Source of the DNA: Setaria digitata
Lineage: Eukaryota; Nematoda; Chromadorea; Rhabditida; Setariidae
Assembly (NCBI GenBank): GCA_003640385.1
Contig: RCAB01000223.1
Location: 1 to 64,000 of the forward strand
DNA length: 64,000 nucleotides
Direction: 5' to 3'
In this document: piece by piece, positions 23,349-35,400 of the stretch
How positions within the stretch are numbered: position 1 is the stretch's first letter
Layout of the letters: the number at the start of each line of letters is the position of its first letter
The notes under the pieces: generated by a model
What the model was told of the DNA's origin: nothing
What the model saw: the letters and a program-made list of their open reading frames with translations, nothing else
Databases searched by the model: none
Translations under genes and position numbers: made by a program

Positions 23349-25431
23349 TCATATATGAGAAGGGGTTACTGGAAGTACAGAACATCCGAGAGTTCCTTTA
23401 CCAGACCATGCTTGTGGCACAAGTTCCAAGCGTATTGGCCTATCGTCCCGTAATACTGTCACCTTTATCGGTCTCTATAATATTTCTCCATTTATATGAG
23501 AACTATATATATATATGTATCCTTGTGGTCAGCTCATTATTCAGTATTACGAAATTATTTGTCAAGCTTTGCCTTCACTATCCAGCAGTCAATAATGAGT
23601 AGGCAGACCATATTAATAATAATTTTAATTATAAGTTGCCAGGCCCAATTTCATCCTTGTATATGGTGAACATTACTTTTGGTCTAGCCTTTTCCACTTG
23701 GGCTGATTCTTATGTATTCCTGTAAATGGAGCTGTCTAAAAAGAGGATGAATATTCAACTTTTCTTACTTCGATGCGAACGAAATCTGAGTAAGATCAAG
23801 GAACTTCAATTCACAAAACAGTACGCTCAAGAGTAGCCTTGACAATTAGTCGTGAAGAGCATTCACGGAATGAACCAAAACTACTGACTCAGCCATTGCA
23901 TATTATGTTTTTCAGTAAAGTAATATGAAGAGGTTAAAATCTTTCGCTTTCGGGAACAATGAGAAGTCTTTGATATGATAAACAGTTACCTAGACCTACC
24001 TGAAGCATCCGAAGTATTTCTACAATGACTACATTATATGATTACATGAATATAAAATATTTGAAATAATTACGTAAAAATGAAAAAACATGAGACCAAA
24101 AATACAATGCTTGCAAACACTGTATAAAATGATAAAAATAGAGGATCTTGAAGCTTGACAAGTTTGAAAGATACACAAGTTTTTTTTGTACATAAAAAAA
24201 AGAAAATGAATCACGGAACTAAGGAATAAAGAACTTACATCCACAGAATTTTGCACGACAACACAAAGATCTTTCATATCACTAAAATTGCCAGCATGCA
24301 ACGAACCAAATTGTATTAGCTGGTCGCCATCCTTTAAACCCTGAAAGAGAGAGGTGTTCGGGACTATTTCTGAAGTTTTTGAAGAAACACAAGGCCACTG
24401 AAATGAACCACGACAAAGACAAAGACCGACGAATCCTCTACGACATGAAATTCCAAGAAGTGCGACATATGAGGTACTGCTCAGTATACCTTAAATGTTT
24501 CCGGCTGCTACACCACGGGATTCAAACGTAAACAACTGTTGAGGAAATTTTATTAAGGTCATAATCAACGCTTAAGGCTCACATCACTACGAATGGAAAC
24601 CAAGACAACACACTAACCGCTCGGAAAGCTGGTGAGGAAGGCATTACTTTCGCTATTCTTGCAAATGGAGCATTACTTGTACGATGGACTACTGGAGTGG
24701 CTTCTGTTAATGCATGCTCACTGCAAAACTACATGAGACGAACTGATTCGAGAAAACATGACGTATTAATGGATAGAACTCATCCACTAGTGATATAAAA
24801 TTCATCAAATTAACATGCAAATATGATCTAACCTGCACGATGCTGCACAATTTCGTTTTTGCTGATGCAATGCAAGCATGGCTTCTTCGATTCGAGAAGT
24901 TAATTTTTGTCGATCATTGTGTGCACATATAATTGCAGATCTTGCTTGTCTCACTGAGTATACATCGACAGATGTGATCGGGTAACCTTCTTCGTCCACC
25001 AAACTTTTCTTCATATCAATATTATTCTATAAATTAATTAACACCTATAGGAAAATTTCAATTTTCTCAATAAAAACACTAATTAATCGATGTAACTTAT
25101 AGTTCACTTCTTTTACGTGAGCTGCATATTACAGTTCATCAAATCCTGACATTTATTGAGGAAAAGAAAAAAAAAAAAACAAGGAAAAAAATTAACCTAA
25201 TAAAAGGTGTTAAGGAGAGTTAATAACTTATTAACTTGATAATACGATCCTTATCATCAAGTTTATAGAACCAGATGACGCTACTATAGTTAAATGAAAT
25301 GATATGCTTACTATCCTAAGAACTTCCTCTTCTTTGGCAATTCGTCGGTCAATTTCATCTCGTTCTGCAATGAGTTTTTTCACCTCTTCTATCGTTGTTA
25401 CTTTTTTGCCACCGTTCTTTTCTCGTTCCAT
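23349..25431 (-). CDS. psmd-9: 26S proteasome non-ATPase subunit 9 / assembly chaperone p27
   Basis: Five exons (25431-25312, 25026-24833, 24720-24618, 24340-24239, 23474-23349) join to 214 residues, close to human PSMD9 (223). The N-terminal helical part carries ERDEIDRRI and the family block DEEGYPITSVDVYSVRQAR. A PDZ domain follows from about residue 120: PFARIAKVMPSSPAFRAGL matches the carboxylate-binding region, GDQLIQFGSL comes next, and the end LELVPQAWSGKGTLGCSV matches the family C-terminus. Family role: transient chaperone in assembly of the Rpt4-Rpt5 module of the 19S base. A TTTCCAG 27 nt upstream of the ATG could be a leader acceptor. The 3' end faces hrpl-1. Confidence 0.94.
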
Positions 25432-27025
25432 TTATGGTGTAGCTCAACCTTTCACCTGGAAACGGAAACTTATCATATCACCAAATAGACATGCAGAACA
25501 CATCTTGCTATACAGAATCCTACTATCCCTCAAGCAAGTCTAATTATCAGTTCTAACATCTCACTAGACTCGTTATGAAAGTTATCATCTCAACTACTGT
25601 TTCCTTTATTGGTTTATTGCTTGTGATATGATTTCTAGGTTGTCGATTAGCTAACATTTCTTTTATGTCTTCATATGATTAATCTTACTTTGTCATTCAT
25701 CGACTAGGTGATATCATTGGTCTATTTAAATGCATGCATGCATGTATGCAACGCGTTTTCACGCAATTTATAAGCTGAACAATCTTGCAGTGATAAGGGA
25801 GTGTTTCATCAGGAGTTTTATCAATTTATCAGGAATGTTTTATGTGCTGAAGCGAAAAATGTCCACCTACCGGTAAGTAGTTTTCAAATGTAACACTTCC
25901 TTAAATAAGTTATAATTTCTTTGCTTGAAAAAATCATTGATCTTTAGCCGAAATTATTTGTTTATAATTATCAACTAATTAATTAAACTAAAAAGTTGCC
26001 CTTTTCTCTTCTTGAGATTTTATAAAAGGAACTAACTTGTTACATCCATTTTCTTTCAAAAGGTTACTATCGCCAGTACCTTTGTTTGTATGTTACCTAA
26101 TTAGTAATCAGTGCAAATCGAATCATTTCCCGCCATTCCATTATAGATTAGATTTATTAATGTAATCACAAGACTGATTGGTGTTATTGACGTTGATATA
26201 AGCGAAAGGCATCATCGTGAAATAAAGGACAAGCCGATTTAAGAAACTACTCAACAAATGAAATGAACTACTGCAGTCATTCATTTATCGTTCAGCTTCT
26301 AACTGTTCATTAGGTTTGTTTTACTTCACTTAAAATGAAGAATCCAAAAACGATTCATAGGACATCTCAGCCTAGTAACTAACACTGAAGCTCATAATTA
26401 ACGTACTTTTTATTCTCCAGTTTGGCTCTTTGAATGTATATTTTTTGTACACTTTTTGGTTTTTTATTTTAAAATTTCCTACTACCTAAACTGTTCATCT
26501 TTAGTGTGCAAATTTAGTGTGTTTCACATCATTTAGTGTGCAAATTTGAGCTGACTTAGTTTTATGTTTTATTAGTCAAGCTCATATTAGGCATGATGTT
26601 ATGTATACACATAATTCTTAAAAAAATCATTTTATGGTCAACATTATGAACATTATCAAACTTTTAAATTACAGTCAAACAATTGAATGGGTACAGAAGT
26701 TCCAGAGGGATGCTGCTAACTGTTTTTGTTCTTTCTATCAGTGGACATTTTACTTCGACAAATTGTCCCTTAATAATTAAACTATTATTCTATAACAACA
26801 AAGATTTCTAAAAGAACGACCATTTCAAGAGTACAGTTACTCACCAACTTATCTGCCAATACGAGTAACATTATACTTTCTTTATAGGATAAATTGCAGT
26901 ATAATACAGATCCGTCCTTGATTAGTTGGAGGTGTACTGTATAAAATATTCCAAGTGAACAGCATAAATAAACACTATAATGAATGGACGGCAGTCAATG
27001 GGATACCATAAATTGAAGCAACAAT
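25432..27025. other. Intergenic region psmd-9 / baf-1
   Basis: About 1.6 kb with no coding exon recognised. It must contain the psmd-9 promoter and the baf-1 3' UTR. A short ATGCATGCATGCATG run at 25731-25745 is the only obvious sequence feature. Confidence 0.55.
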
Positions 27026-27796
27026 TCAAATATACTGTTCACTCCATTCGTTTAAGCAATTGTAAGCTGATAAGGCATGATTACTGCTCACTCCCGCCAC
27101 TTCCTGTAACAAAATATATATATATATATATATATACCAAACACTGTTATCAAGTATTACGAGAATTTAAATCAAATCAGAATAAGTTAAAATAAAAGTT
27201 AACATTGTTACCTTTAACCAATCAATGAATAATTCCTTCTCTTTTTTTAAAAGAAGGAACTGTCCGAACAGTACATAAGCCTGCAAAATGTATTAATTAG
27301 AAAGAACAAAGAATGTGTAAGAAAGCTTATGGACTCAGTATCGTCCAAATTATAAGTCAAAATAAGCAATATTTACAATCCTTTTTAAGAGCAAAGGGAC
27401 TGTTAAGTAAACCTTGTTAANAAATTATAAGTCAAAATATTTACAATCCTTTTTAAGAGCAAAGGGACTGTTAAGTAAACCTTGTTAACATTATATGATA
27501 GTTCCACTTTTTGAATGGAAGACTTTACTTTTTCAAAAATGATCCACGAAATGTGAGGAAATAAATAAGCAAAATTAAATGAGGTTAGATTAAATGATAA
27601 AAAGTATTTGGAAATTTTGCTCAGATGTACCATATTATTATGTATAAGGAAAGGTTGCATGAAAAATTACCTTATCAAAACCAGCCTTACTTAATTTCTC
27701 ACCATAAGTAGGCCCAATACCGGCAACAGCGGTCACTTCTTTTTCTCCCATTGGTTCGGATACGAATTCTCGATGTTTCACTGACGTACTAGTCAT
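27026..27796 (-). CDS. baf-1: Barrier-to-autointegration factor (BAF)
   Basis: Three exons (27796-27671, 27280-27212, 27103-27026) encode 90 residues, the usual BAF length. Visible blocks are the N-terminal [11 protein letters not shown] with Thr/Ser 2-5 (the segment VRK kinases phosphorylate), EPMGEKEV, the helix-hairpin-helix [31 protein letters not shown] and the C-terminal [10 protein letters not shown]. Family role: a dimer that bridges double-stranded DNA and LEM-domain proteins at the nuclear envelope and is needed for post-mitotic nuclear reassembly. The sequence is closest in my recall to C. elegans BAF-1, which supports a nematode source. Divergent from the SLC25A32-like gene. Confidence 0.97.
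27114..27136. repeat. (AT)n run
   Basis: A 23-bp alternating AT run lies in the second baf-1 intron, just upstream of the last exon on the coding strand. It is simple sequence. Confidence 0.9.
27344..27489. other. Assembly join: N flanked by duplicated baf-1 intron sequence
   Basis: The roughly 75 bp before the N at 27421 (AAATTATAAGTCAAAAT to AAACCTTGTTAA) are repeated after it, the second copy lacking a 7-nt AAGCAAT. As at 8646, this looks like unmerged alleles or contig ends. It lies in intron 1 of baf-1 and leaves the coding exons intact. Confidence 0.85.
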
Positions 27797-29169
27797 CGTG
27801 ATTATCACTCAATAAGTGATCAGTCCGGAAAACACCAACCGCTTCTGTACTTTATCACTTGTAAAACAAAAATTTCCTACAACTTTTCAAAACGTTTTGT
27901 TACACAGTGAAATATTTCTTAAGAGATGTCATCATAAGTAATCCGACAGCAAAACTATAAAGCAATATGGTACCATAACTGACACAATGTGGTACTAAAT
28001 AACCTGATACAACGGTACAAACAGTTCGAAATTGTTCTAAGTCCATTACAAACTACTAGAAAGCAAACCGTCATTCAATTCGGTATAACCTGGCAGCGTG
28101 AAACAAAAAGCATTCTAGTATCATCTAGGCCAGGCGGTAACAACTGGGCATCTTGGACCCTGGCCATCACTTTCCTCTCCTTCCTCTCCCCCTCACGACA
28201 ACCGAGCCGACAATATAGCCATAGCCTCCGTTAATGATTCATCAAAAAAATCGAAATCAACAAGCATTTCTCTCTAATTGTGACTCCTCTCACACTCTAT
28301 CACAATAACCAACCGTTATTCTTCGAACATTTTCTCCATCTTTCAATTCATAGTATTTCATTAATCTTATTGATCTCTATAATCTCTCCAAAAGCTCATT
28401 ATATTTCTGACCTGTTCTCATTTCTTAAGCAGAACTTATGCCCTCTTATTTCCCTACAATCTTTTGTATGTCCCAGTAACCTTTAATGCTCCTCGGAAAG
28501 TACTTTCTTTTAATGCAGTTTTTTTTCTATGCCACAAACTGTCTCACCTCCTATTCCTTCTCTACATCGAGAAGATGAGAGTACCCGCGGAAAATTCACT
28601 GGTAGCGCGTCTGAAATCAAACTTCCTACATTTTGGCAGGTGATGAGGACCCAGTCGACTTGGCCTGTGTAGATCAGTCCTGCTGCATTATTATAACCTA
28701 GTGTACTTGTCTAGGCCTGTTTATTCCGGTAGTTATTTCCGGCTAGGTCCCCAATTAGTTTGTCGTTTTCAGTTGTGGTAAAATACATGTTGTTGATATT
28801 ACTCGTCGTTAATGATAAATTTCGATATTTCCAAGTGATTGTATTAGGTAATAGAAACGAATTCTGTAGCTGTCGAGGCAATCACCTTATCACCTTATTT
28901 TATCAGTATCACTTCAGCATATCTTCTGAGCTCAGAATATTTTTTGTTGGAAGAAACCTAATATTATTGCCTCTCTAAGCTTTAATTAGGAATCTCTTGA
29001 ATATATTTAGCTTTCACTTCAATATACAATTTCGCTGGACGGTTTGCAATTGCAAGAAAGGCAATGTTTGTTACTGATTAATGATAGCCTGAAATAAATT
29101 TCATGATGTGTTCAAAAATAATTTAATTTCAGGTCAGTTTCCTCCAGTCACTATAATTAATGCAGTTGA
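27797..29169. other. Divergent intergenic region baf-1 / SLC25A32
   Basis: These 1373 bp between two start codons must contain both promoters. Patches near 28110-28220 and 28590-28760 are less AT-rich than the surroundings, but no known element was recognised. Short open frames here look like chance. Confidence 0.5.
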
Positions 29170-31749
29170 ATGGAGAAGTACGAACATCTAATTGGTGGTT
29201 TCTTTGGCGGTGTAACAAGCACTATTGCCTGTCATCCATTGGACCTGCTTAGGATACGTTATTCCGGTTAGCTCTTGCTGATTATATATCTATATAGTAC
29301 GGGGTCTCATTGAATTCTACTGTTGCATTATAAATATGCAAATATGGCATTGCATTTGATTTTATTTGTGTTTTATTTTCATTTAATTGCTCACTGTTTC
29401 GTTTCACTTTTTAACAGTTGTTATTTATATGTAGTTCCGAAACGTGTACATCGTGTGATTATAGTTCAGAAAGCGTAAATCTTATATCTTGGAGGTCATG
29501 CTGAAAATTCCGGTATCATCCCAATGTCATGAATCTTTTCCCCTGTCCAGGTATCTTGGCTTACCTCATTTTTCCTATGCATTGTTTCAAATGTGATGAG
29601 TGTGAGAGGGGTTCTAATTGCATTTGAAATATATTACAAGTTTTGCGGTCCGAAAAATTTTTTGCACTATGGTTATACTTGCTTGTTCAAAATATGTGGA
29701 GCATATAAGTGAAAGTTAAGATCATTTGCACCAAATTTGGTACTGTCTTAATGTGTATTGTTATGGTTATTTTCTAGTATTTCAGCTAATGATGGTAATC
29801 CTCAACGTCCACAGTATCGGAATTATTGGCATGCTACACGAAGCATTGTGGTAGTCAAAGGATGTAAAGGCTTGTATCAAGGATTATCGCCCAATTTAAT
29901 TGGATCCGCTGTATCCTGGGGACTTTATTTTCAATTGTAGGTTCTTTTTTTTTTTGCAAAATTTCTTATTTTAAATTCATTTCAGAAGTGTTGATATTGT
30001 TTCGTTTGATGTGAAACTACTGAAGGCATGAATTCTTCGATATTGTACGATGAGGCGTTGAGTAGCCGTGGGTTAGGACAGAACATATATAATTGTATTT
30101 CTTACATATGCTAAATCATGACCATTAGGTTTAATTGTCTCGACCACTAGATTAACATTGTATATTATCATTTCTTACTGAACAATTTTCAAGGCCACAT
30201 AAATACAATGTTTCTGCTTTCAAATAGAGTTTTTTTTTTTTTTTTTTTCAAACAGAAAAAAATTTTTTCTTTCTTCCTTTCATTTAGAATACAAAATGTC
30301 ATTATAGCTATCACATTATCAAAAATATCTGCGTGGAGAAAAGCATTTCAATAGGAGCGGAACCAGTGGATAATGTTCTGTTAGGAATGATAACTGGGGC
30401 TGGTATTTTGCTATTCACTAATCCTGTCTGGGTGGCGAAAACTCGATTATGCTTGCAATATGAGAATGAAAGAACCAAGTATAGTGGATTTCTTCACTGT
30501 CTCCGCACAGTTGCTCGAAATGAAGGAGTTACCGCTTTGTATAGGGTGCATTTTTTTCTTCCTACTCGTCGAGTAAAAATGATTAATTAACATAATTAGT
30601 AATAGTTTTGGTAATATAAGTAGAATATTTTTGGCAGAATTTCTCATCAAAAAGAAAAGAGCATATTTTTCCTTCCTTCTGAATAAAAGGAGAGAGAGAG
30701 AAAATGGACATTGTTGAGTATAGAAAACATAAAAAAATAAGAATTGCAAAGTGTCCTATATAATTTTGTTGCGGGAGGAAAGTGATTTTCTTATAAGTGG
30801 GTTTACATTTTTCTCCTGGCTTTCTGATGTTCAGGTAAAGATTTAAGGATAAAGTAGAGAAGAAAGAGTACTGTTTTGATTGTAACATGAAAATTTATCA
30901 ACATTATTGATTTGGTTTAATGTCTGAAGACGTGAGTGGCTTGATATGATATGATGATTGATCGAAAAAAATGTTTGTATATGGTCGGTTTAAAAGTTCT
31001 GTAAACCATTGTAAAGCATCTTAAGAATGATTAATTAAACCTGTTGATGATTAACTTTGTGTTGTACAAGAAGAACCTTTTTGTTCATTTTTTATTCTGG
31101 TAAAAATTTCTAGGGTTTTACGCCAGGAGTCATTGGAACCGTACATGGTGCAATTCAATTTATGCTTTACAATCGATTTAAGGATGATCGTTTGAAACGC
31201 TTAGGACTTCCTCCAAATCATATTTTGGTTTGATTTTCATATGTTTTTTAAGTTAACAAAGTGAATGTTTTGCTAGTCGTTGGTGGTTTTATTAATTGTT
31301 TTGCGCTTGTTAGACTGTCGCTGTTTTTTGTGAGCTGCTTTACTGATTATACATTGTTTAGTCATAAGGATAGAAAGAGTTTGACTTGTTTTCAGGATAC
31401 TGTTGACTGCTTGATTTATTCTGGTGTATCCAAAATAATTGCTACAACAATAACATTTCCGTATCAAGTGCTGCGAACTCGATTGCAGGTAAATGTTAAT
31501 AGTGACTTGTTTTTAATCGGTGATAAGCGGTGTCCAAGTTTAGTATTTTCCGCTCTGTCATACTTTCAGGATCATCATGCAAAGTACAGTGGATTGATGG
31601 ACTTGGTAATCAAAACATATAAAATGGAAGGGATGTATGGTTTCTACAAAGGTTTGCTAATGGGTAACTTACGTCAATTGCCAAACGTTGTTGTCACGTA
31701 TGTGACCTATGAAAATGTGAGGTATTTGGTTCGCCTTTTTTCTCAGTGA
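29170..31749 (+). CDS. SLC25A32: SLC25A32-type mitochondrial carrier (folate/FAD)
   Basis: Six exons (29170-29266, 29786-29936, 30308-30545, 31114-31227, 31396-31488, 31570-31749) give 290 residues with all phases consistent. It has the three-repeat structure of the SLC25 family, one PxD/ExxK/R-type signature per repeat: HPLDLLRIR, NPVWVAKTR and FPYQVLRTR. The Trp in the second signature and SWGLYFQ, LCLQYENE, GTVHGAIQFM and TYVTYENV are those of SLC25A32. Family role: inner mitochondrial membrane carrier reported to supply folate and FAD to the matrix. Other SLC25 nucleotide/FAD carriers are close relatives, so the substrate is inferred from family resemblance. An AG lies 4 nt before the ATG. 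It converges with IFT172. Confidence 0.93.
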
Positions 31750-32433
31750 AATTCTCAGTTGCTTAGTTCATCTTAATTTAATATGCTATTTTTTGTGCTC
31801 ACCTCATTTATATTAACCTCCTGATCCGTGTTACTTGTCATATATATTTTCATGCTGGAGAAAAAAAATTCAGGTTGGCTGCGATGACTGAAAGCATATT
31901 TAAGATTTCAACCAAGCAAATTCTAAGTAAGAACTTTAGTTGACTTTACCATTTGTTGTTTAGGCCCGTAATGGTATGTGTTTCTTCTTTCATGCTCGAA
32001 AACTTTGTCTTTTATACCACTGCGAACATTTTTAACAGCGGCAATTTTCCAGGCCAGTTAAAACGGTTACCGGAAGTAGTAAGTATAGAACTTTAAGTCG
32101 ATATGCTGAGTAGCTGATAATTGGAAAGAATTTTTTACAACTAATTGTGTGTATTGTCACTTCCACTAATCATTACAATGAATACGTTTATGCTCTGGAT
32201 ATAAGTAGTTCACATTATCATCCGATTTGTGATAACTTTTTCACCGTTCTCAGTGTCTCTCGTTGATTATTTTAGTCGATAAGTAAAAATTTTAAGGAAT
32301 GAAGTAGAGTGAATAAAAAAAAAAAAAAAAAAAGTGACTGAGGTGAGGAGCGAAATGCTTTCTCAGTTCAGGCTTGAAGCAGGGATATGGTGATGATGAA
32401 AGGTTATCAAATAGTGTTTTTTCACGAATCAGA
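31750..32433. other. Convergent intergenic region SLC25A32 / IFT172
   Basis: These 684 bp separate two facing stop codons, and no exon is recognised. A plus-strand AATAAA merging into an A run is at 32312; it could be a late poly(A) signal or an A-rich accident. Confidence 0.5.
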
Positions 32434-35400
32434 TTACAGTGACAGAGATGTTGGTGTATGTGTCCATTTTGCTATAAATTGTAATACGTCACCAATATTT
32501 TCCGTTGATTTCGTTTTTTGTGCCATGATAAAACGACTCCACGTATCACGATCGGCTACTTTACCAGAAGATCCAAATTCTTTAATATTTCTGCGTACTG
32601 GATAACCTTCAACAAATATATGATCATGAGAATTTGCTGTAAAATAAAGGGACGTTATTGTACTCTGAAGTAATTCAGCCAATAATAACACCAAACAAAT
32701 ATGTCTAGGTCTATACTATTTTTTTTACTGAAACTGTAGCCTTGTCGATAAGAAATAAAAAAATTAAAGAACCTGAGATAATACACGGCTGATGAAATGT
32801 TCCATTCGCATCATTAAGACTTACTTCGAAATTACCATCTGTGTCGTAAGGTAGACATCGTTCCATACTTCGCTCCACGGAAATTGCTAGTACCCATTCT
32901 TTGACTTCTTCATGTTCATCGTCCTCAATGTTCGGAAAATTACTCTGTCTCAAGAAAACAAGAAAATCATGTGCAACATAAGAGTTGACCAATTTATCTA
33001 GCAATTTCTAAGCATTTTAGTGAAGTGAGAGCAGTCTAAAAATTTTGGAAAAGCAGCTTACGGTGGTATATTTCATTGCTGGGAGCGTTACTTCTTGTGG
33101 TACATCAGTTCCCTCGAAAATGGAACCATCAACAACTGATGGGTCCTGATCCTCGATTGCATCGCACAAATCCAGGTAGTAATTCAAAAGTGTAAATGCT
33201 AAGCGTTCTTTTTTGATGCCTTTCTTCTGTAATACACTTCTTTTTTTTTTTTTTGGCAAATCTATTTTTGTTGATTAATATCATAGATATTAAATCGTGC
33301 TAAATTATTCCATCTAAAATTGGAAAAAAAAAACAGTTATATTTGTATAACTAACTGTTCGAATCTCATATATATCGGTTTTTTAACAGATTGAAAAAAA
33401 TGCATTATTGGAGACGGTATTTATATGAAGGATAGACCTAGTCATGCTTCGCTTTACCAATAAAGTAGTATAAGAACAGTGAGTGTAAAACAAGTTGGCT
33501 GTAGTGACAATGAGAAAGCATCGAATGAAGGAATAACCGACTGGTGAGTGAAGGACTTTTTTTTAAAGATTAGCAAACAAATTAGATTTTAGGTGAAGGA
33601 TTGTTTTCGAACCAGTGCTATTAAAATCTCTCTGGAAGGTTAGTTTTCGAAAGTATGACAAGATGTTGCGGAAAGTTGCTATTGTTTACTTCAAAAGTGC
33701 ATATTTTTAAACACTATAAAAAGAGATGTAGTGGAGAAATGCTGAAATATTGATTACTGTATGATCACTAATCTTGTCACATTATCATTTCACTCCCCTA
33801 ACACTGCTTACTAAAATTGATGGAGGAAAAATGATTAGACGAACTCGGCATGCCATTCCAGCTTCGTAGAAAGCTTTATCAGCTTGCATGATATCGCTGT
33901 AGCGAATAAAACTTATCGTAATTTGTGCCGCTATAAGTTCGATCTCCGCTCCTTCCCATTCCAAAATAGCTGAACGTAAGGCACCGTAATGGGCAATTTC
34001 CAAATATCTGTCAAAAAGCTGAAATATATCCATCTGAAATATTGAAATATAGCCATCTGATAATATCAAAGCAAAAATGTGATTATCAAAAGTAAAACTC
34101 GTTCATACAACCCTTCTCCTTTCTGCATCTCTGTAATATCACTATATAAGTGTAAATGAAAGGTGAAATCTCTAGATTTACCTGTAATTTATTGGGTTGG
34201 AGATAGAATCTTACCTCTTTCATTTCCTCCTTTGCATGCATACTGTCGTGTACCATAAGAAGAACATTTCGTAGCACTGACCATCTCCTGTAGACGTTTG
34301 GATTATTCATATCACGTGCATTAATTACCTAAAAATAATCATAAGTAGTAATGGACTTGGAAAGAAGCAACAATTTTATTATTTAATTTAATTCTTTATG
34401 CACTTTGAAGAAGGTGATTAACTTCCTACCTTTGAAGAGACAGCAGCTGAAGTAATTATGCATCAGTTGTTACAAATTATGGAAAAGAAAAACGAAAATA
34501 ATTCATTGCAATTTGCGAATATCATTTTCACTATCTAGCATTTTAAAATTTCAAACGGAATTCGGCAACAGTACATGTTATAAGTTGTTGAAAGTTTTGA
34601 TAAAAACGACCATCTCTAGTAATTTTATCAGCCATAGTTGCATTTAATAGTTTGATATCTTTTTAAGGTTTCCGAAGTTGCTATTACTAGATTCAAAAAG
34701 TAGAGTTTACATGTATAGATTATTTCGCTAAAAAAAAAAAAAATATCTATGAATTATTTCAATTATTTAAACTATCTATCATTCTGCCCACTCTTTTAGT
34801 TCATAAGATTTCTAACTTATTTTTTTTCTTTGAATTCATTCTACAAAGCTCAAACTTCTAATGTTTAATTTGCTCTAGCAATATCTATATTTCCTGGTAG
34901 CATATTGAAATGAAATGAACTAATAAATAGATTATCATAATTCATAGAGTACGATGAAAAAAGAAAAATAGACGAGAAGTTGTTCTCTGCTTACTTCTTC
35001 AACAAGTCTTTGATAAATGTTAAAATTGCTAGGATTCGCAGATGCTCCATATTTTTCGAATATAGCAGTAGCTTCGACATATTTACTTTCCTTGATCAGT
35101 TCTGTTGCATATAATGCCACATATTTGTTCAGCAACGGTTGATGCTACAAAAATTACATTAAACATACTTTTCCTTATAATCAGCCTGAGAATTCCCTCT
35201 GTACAGAATTAGAAAGAATATGTAGAAAAAAACGAAAAAAAAATTAAAAGCATGAAAAAAAAAAATGCAAAAAATTGAAAGTAGTAATTTGTTAAAAAAA
35301 TAAAATAAAAAAAAATAAAAAAAGATGAATTATTTTTTATTTTATCTTACCATTAACATTTTTTACAAATTAAAAAGAATTTAAAACTTTAAATAAAAAT

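Noticed and set aside
28655..28760. Short inverted pairs such as CCTAG/CTAGG in the baf-1/SLC25A32 promoter region
   Set aside because: Arms of about five bases occur by chance; no larger fold seen.
30447..30888. Overlapping antisense open frames in the SLC25A32 gene
   Set aside because: They run across a coding exon and intron on the wrong strand and are rich in Phe/Leu/Lys from A/T runs.
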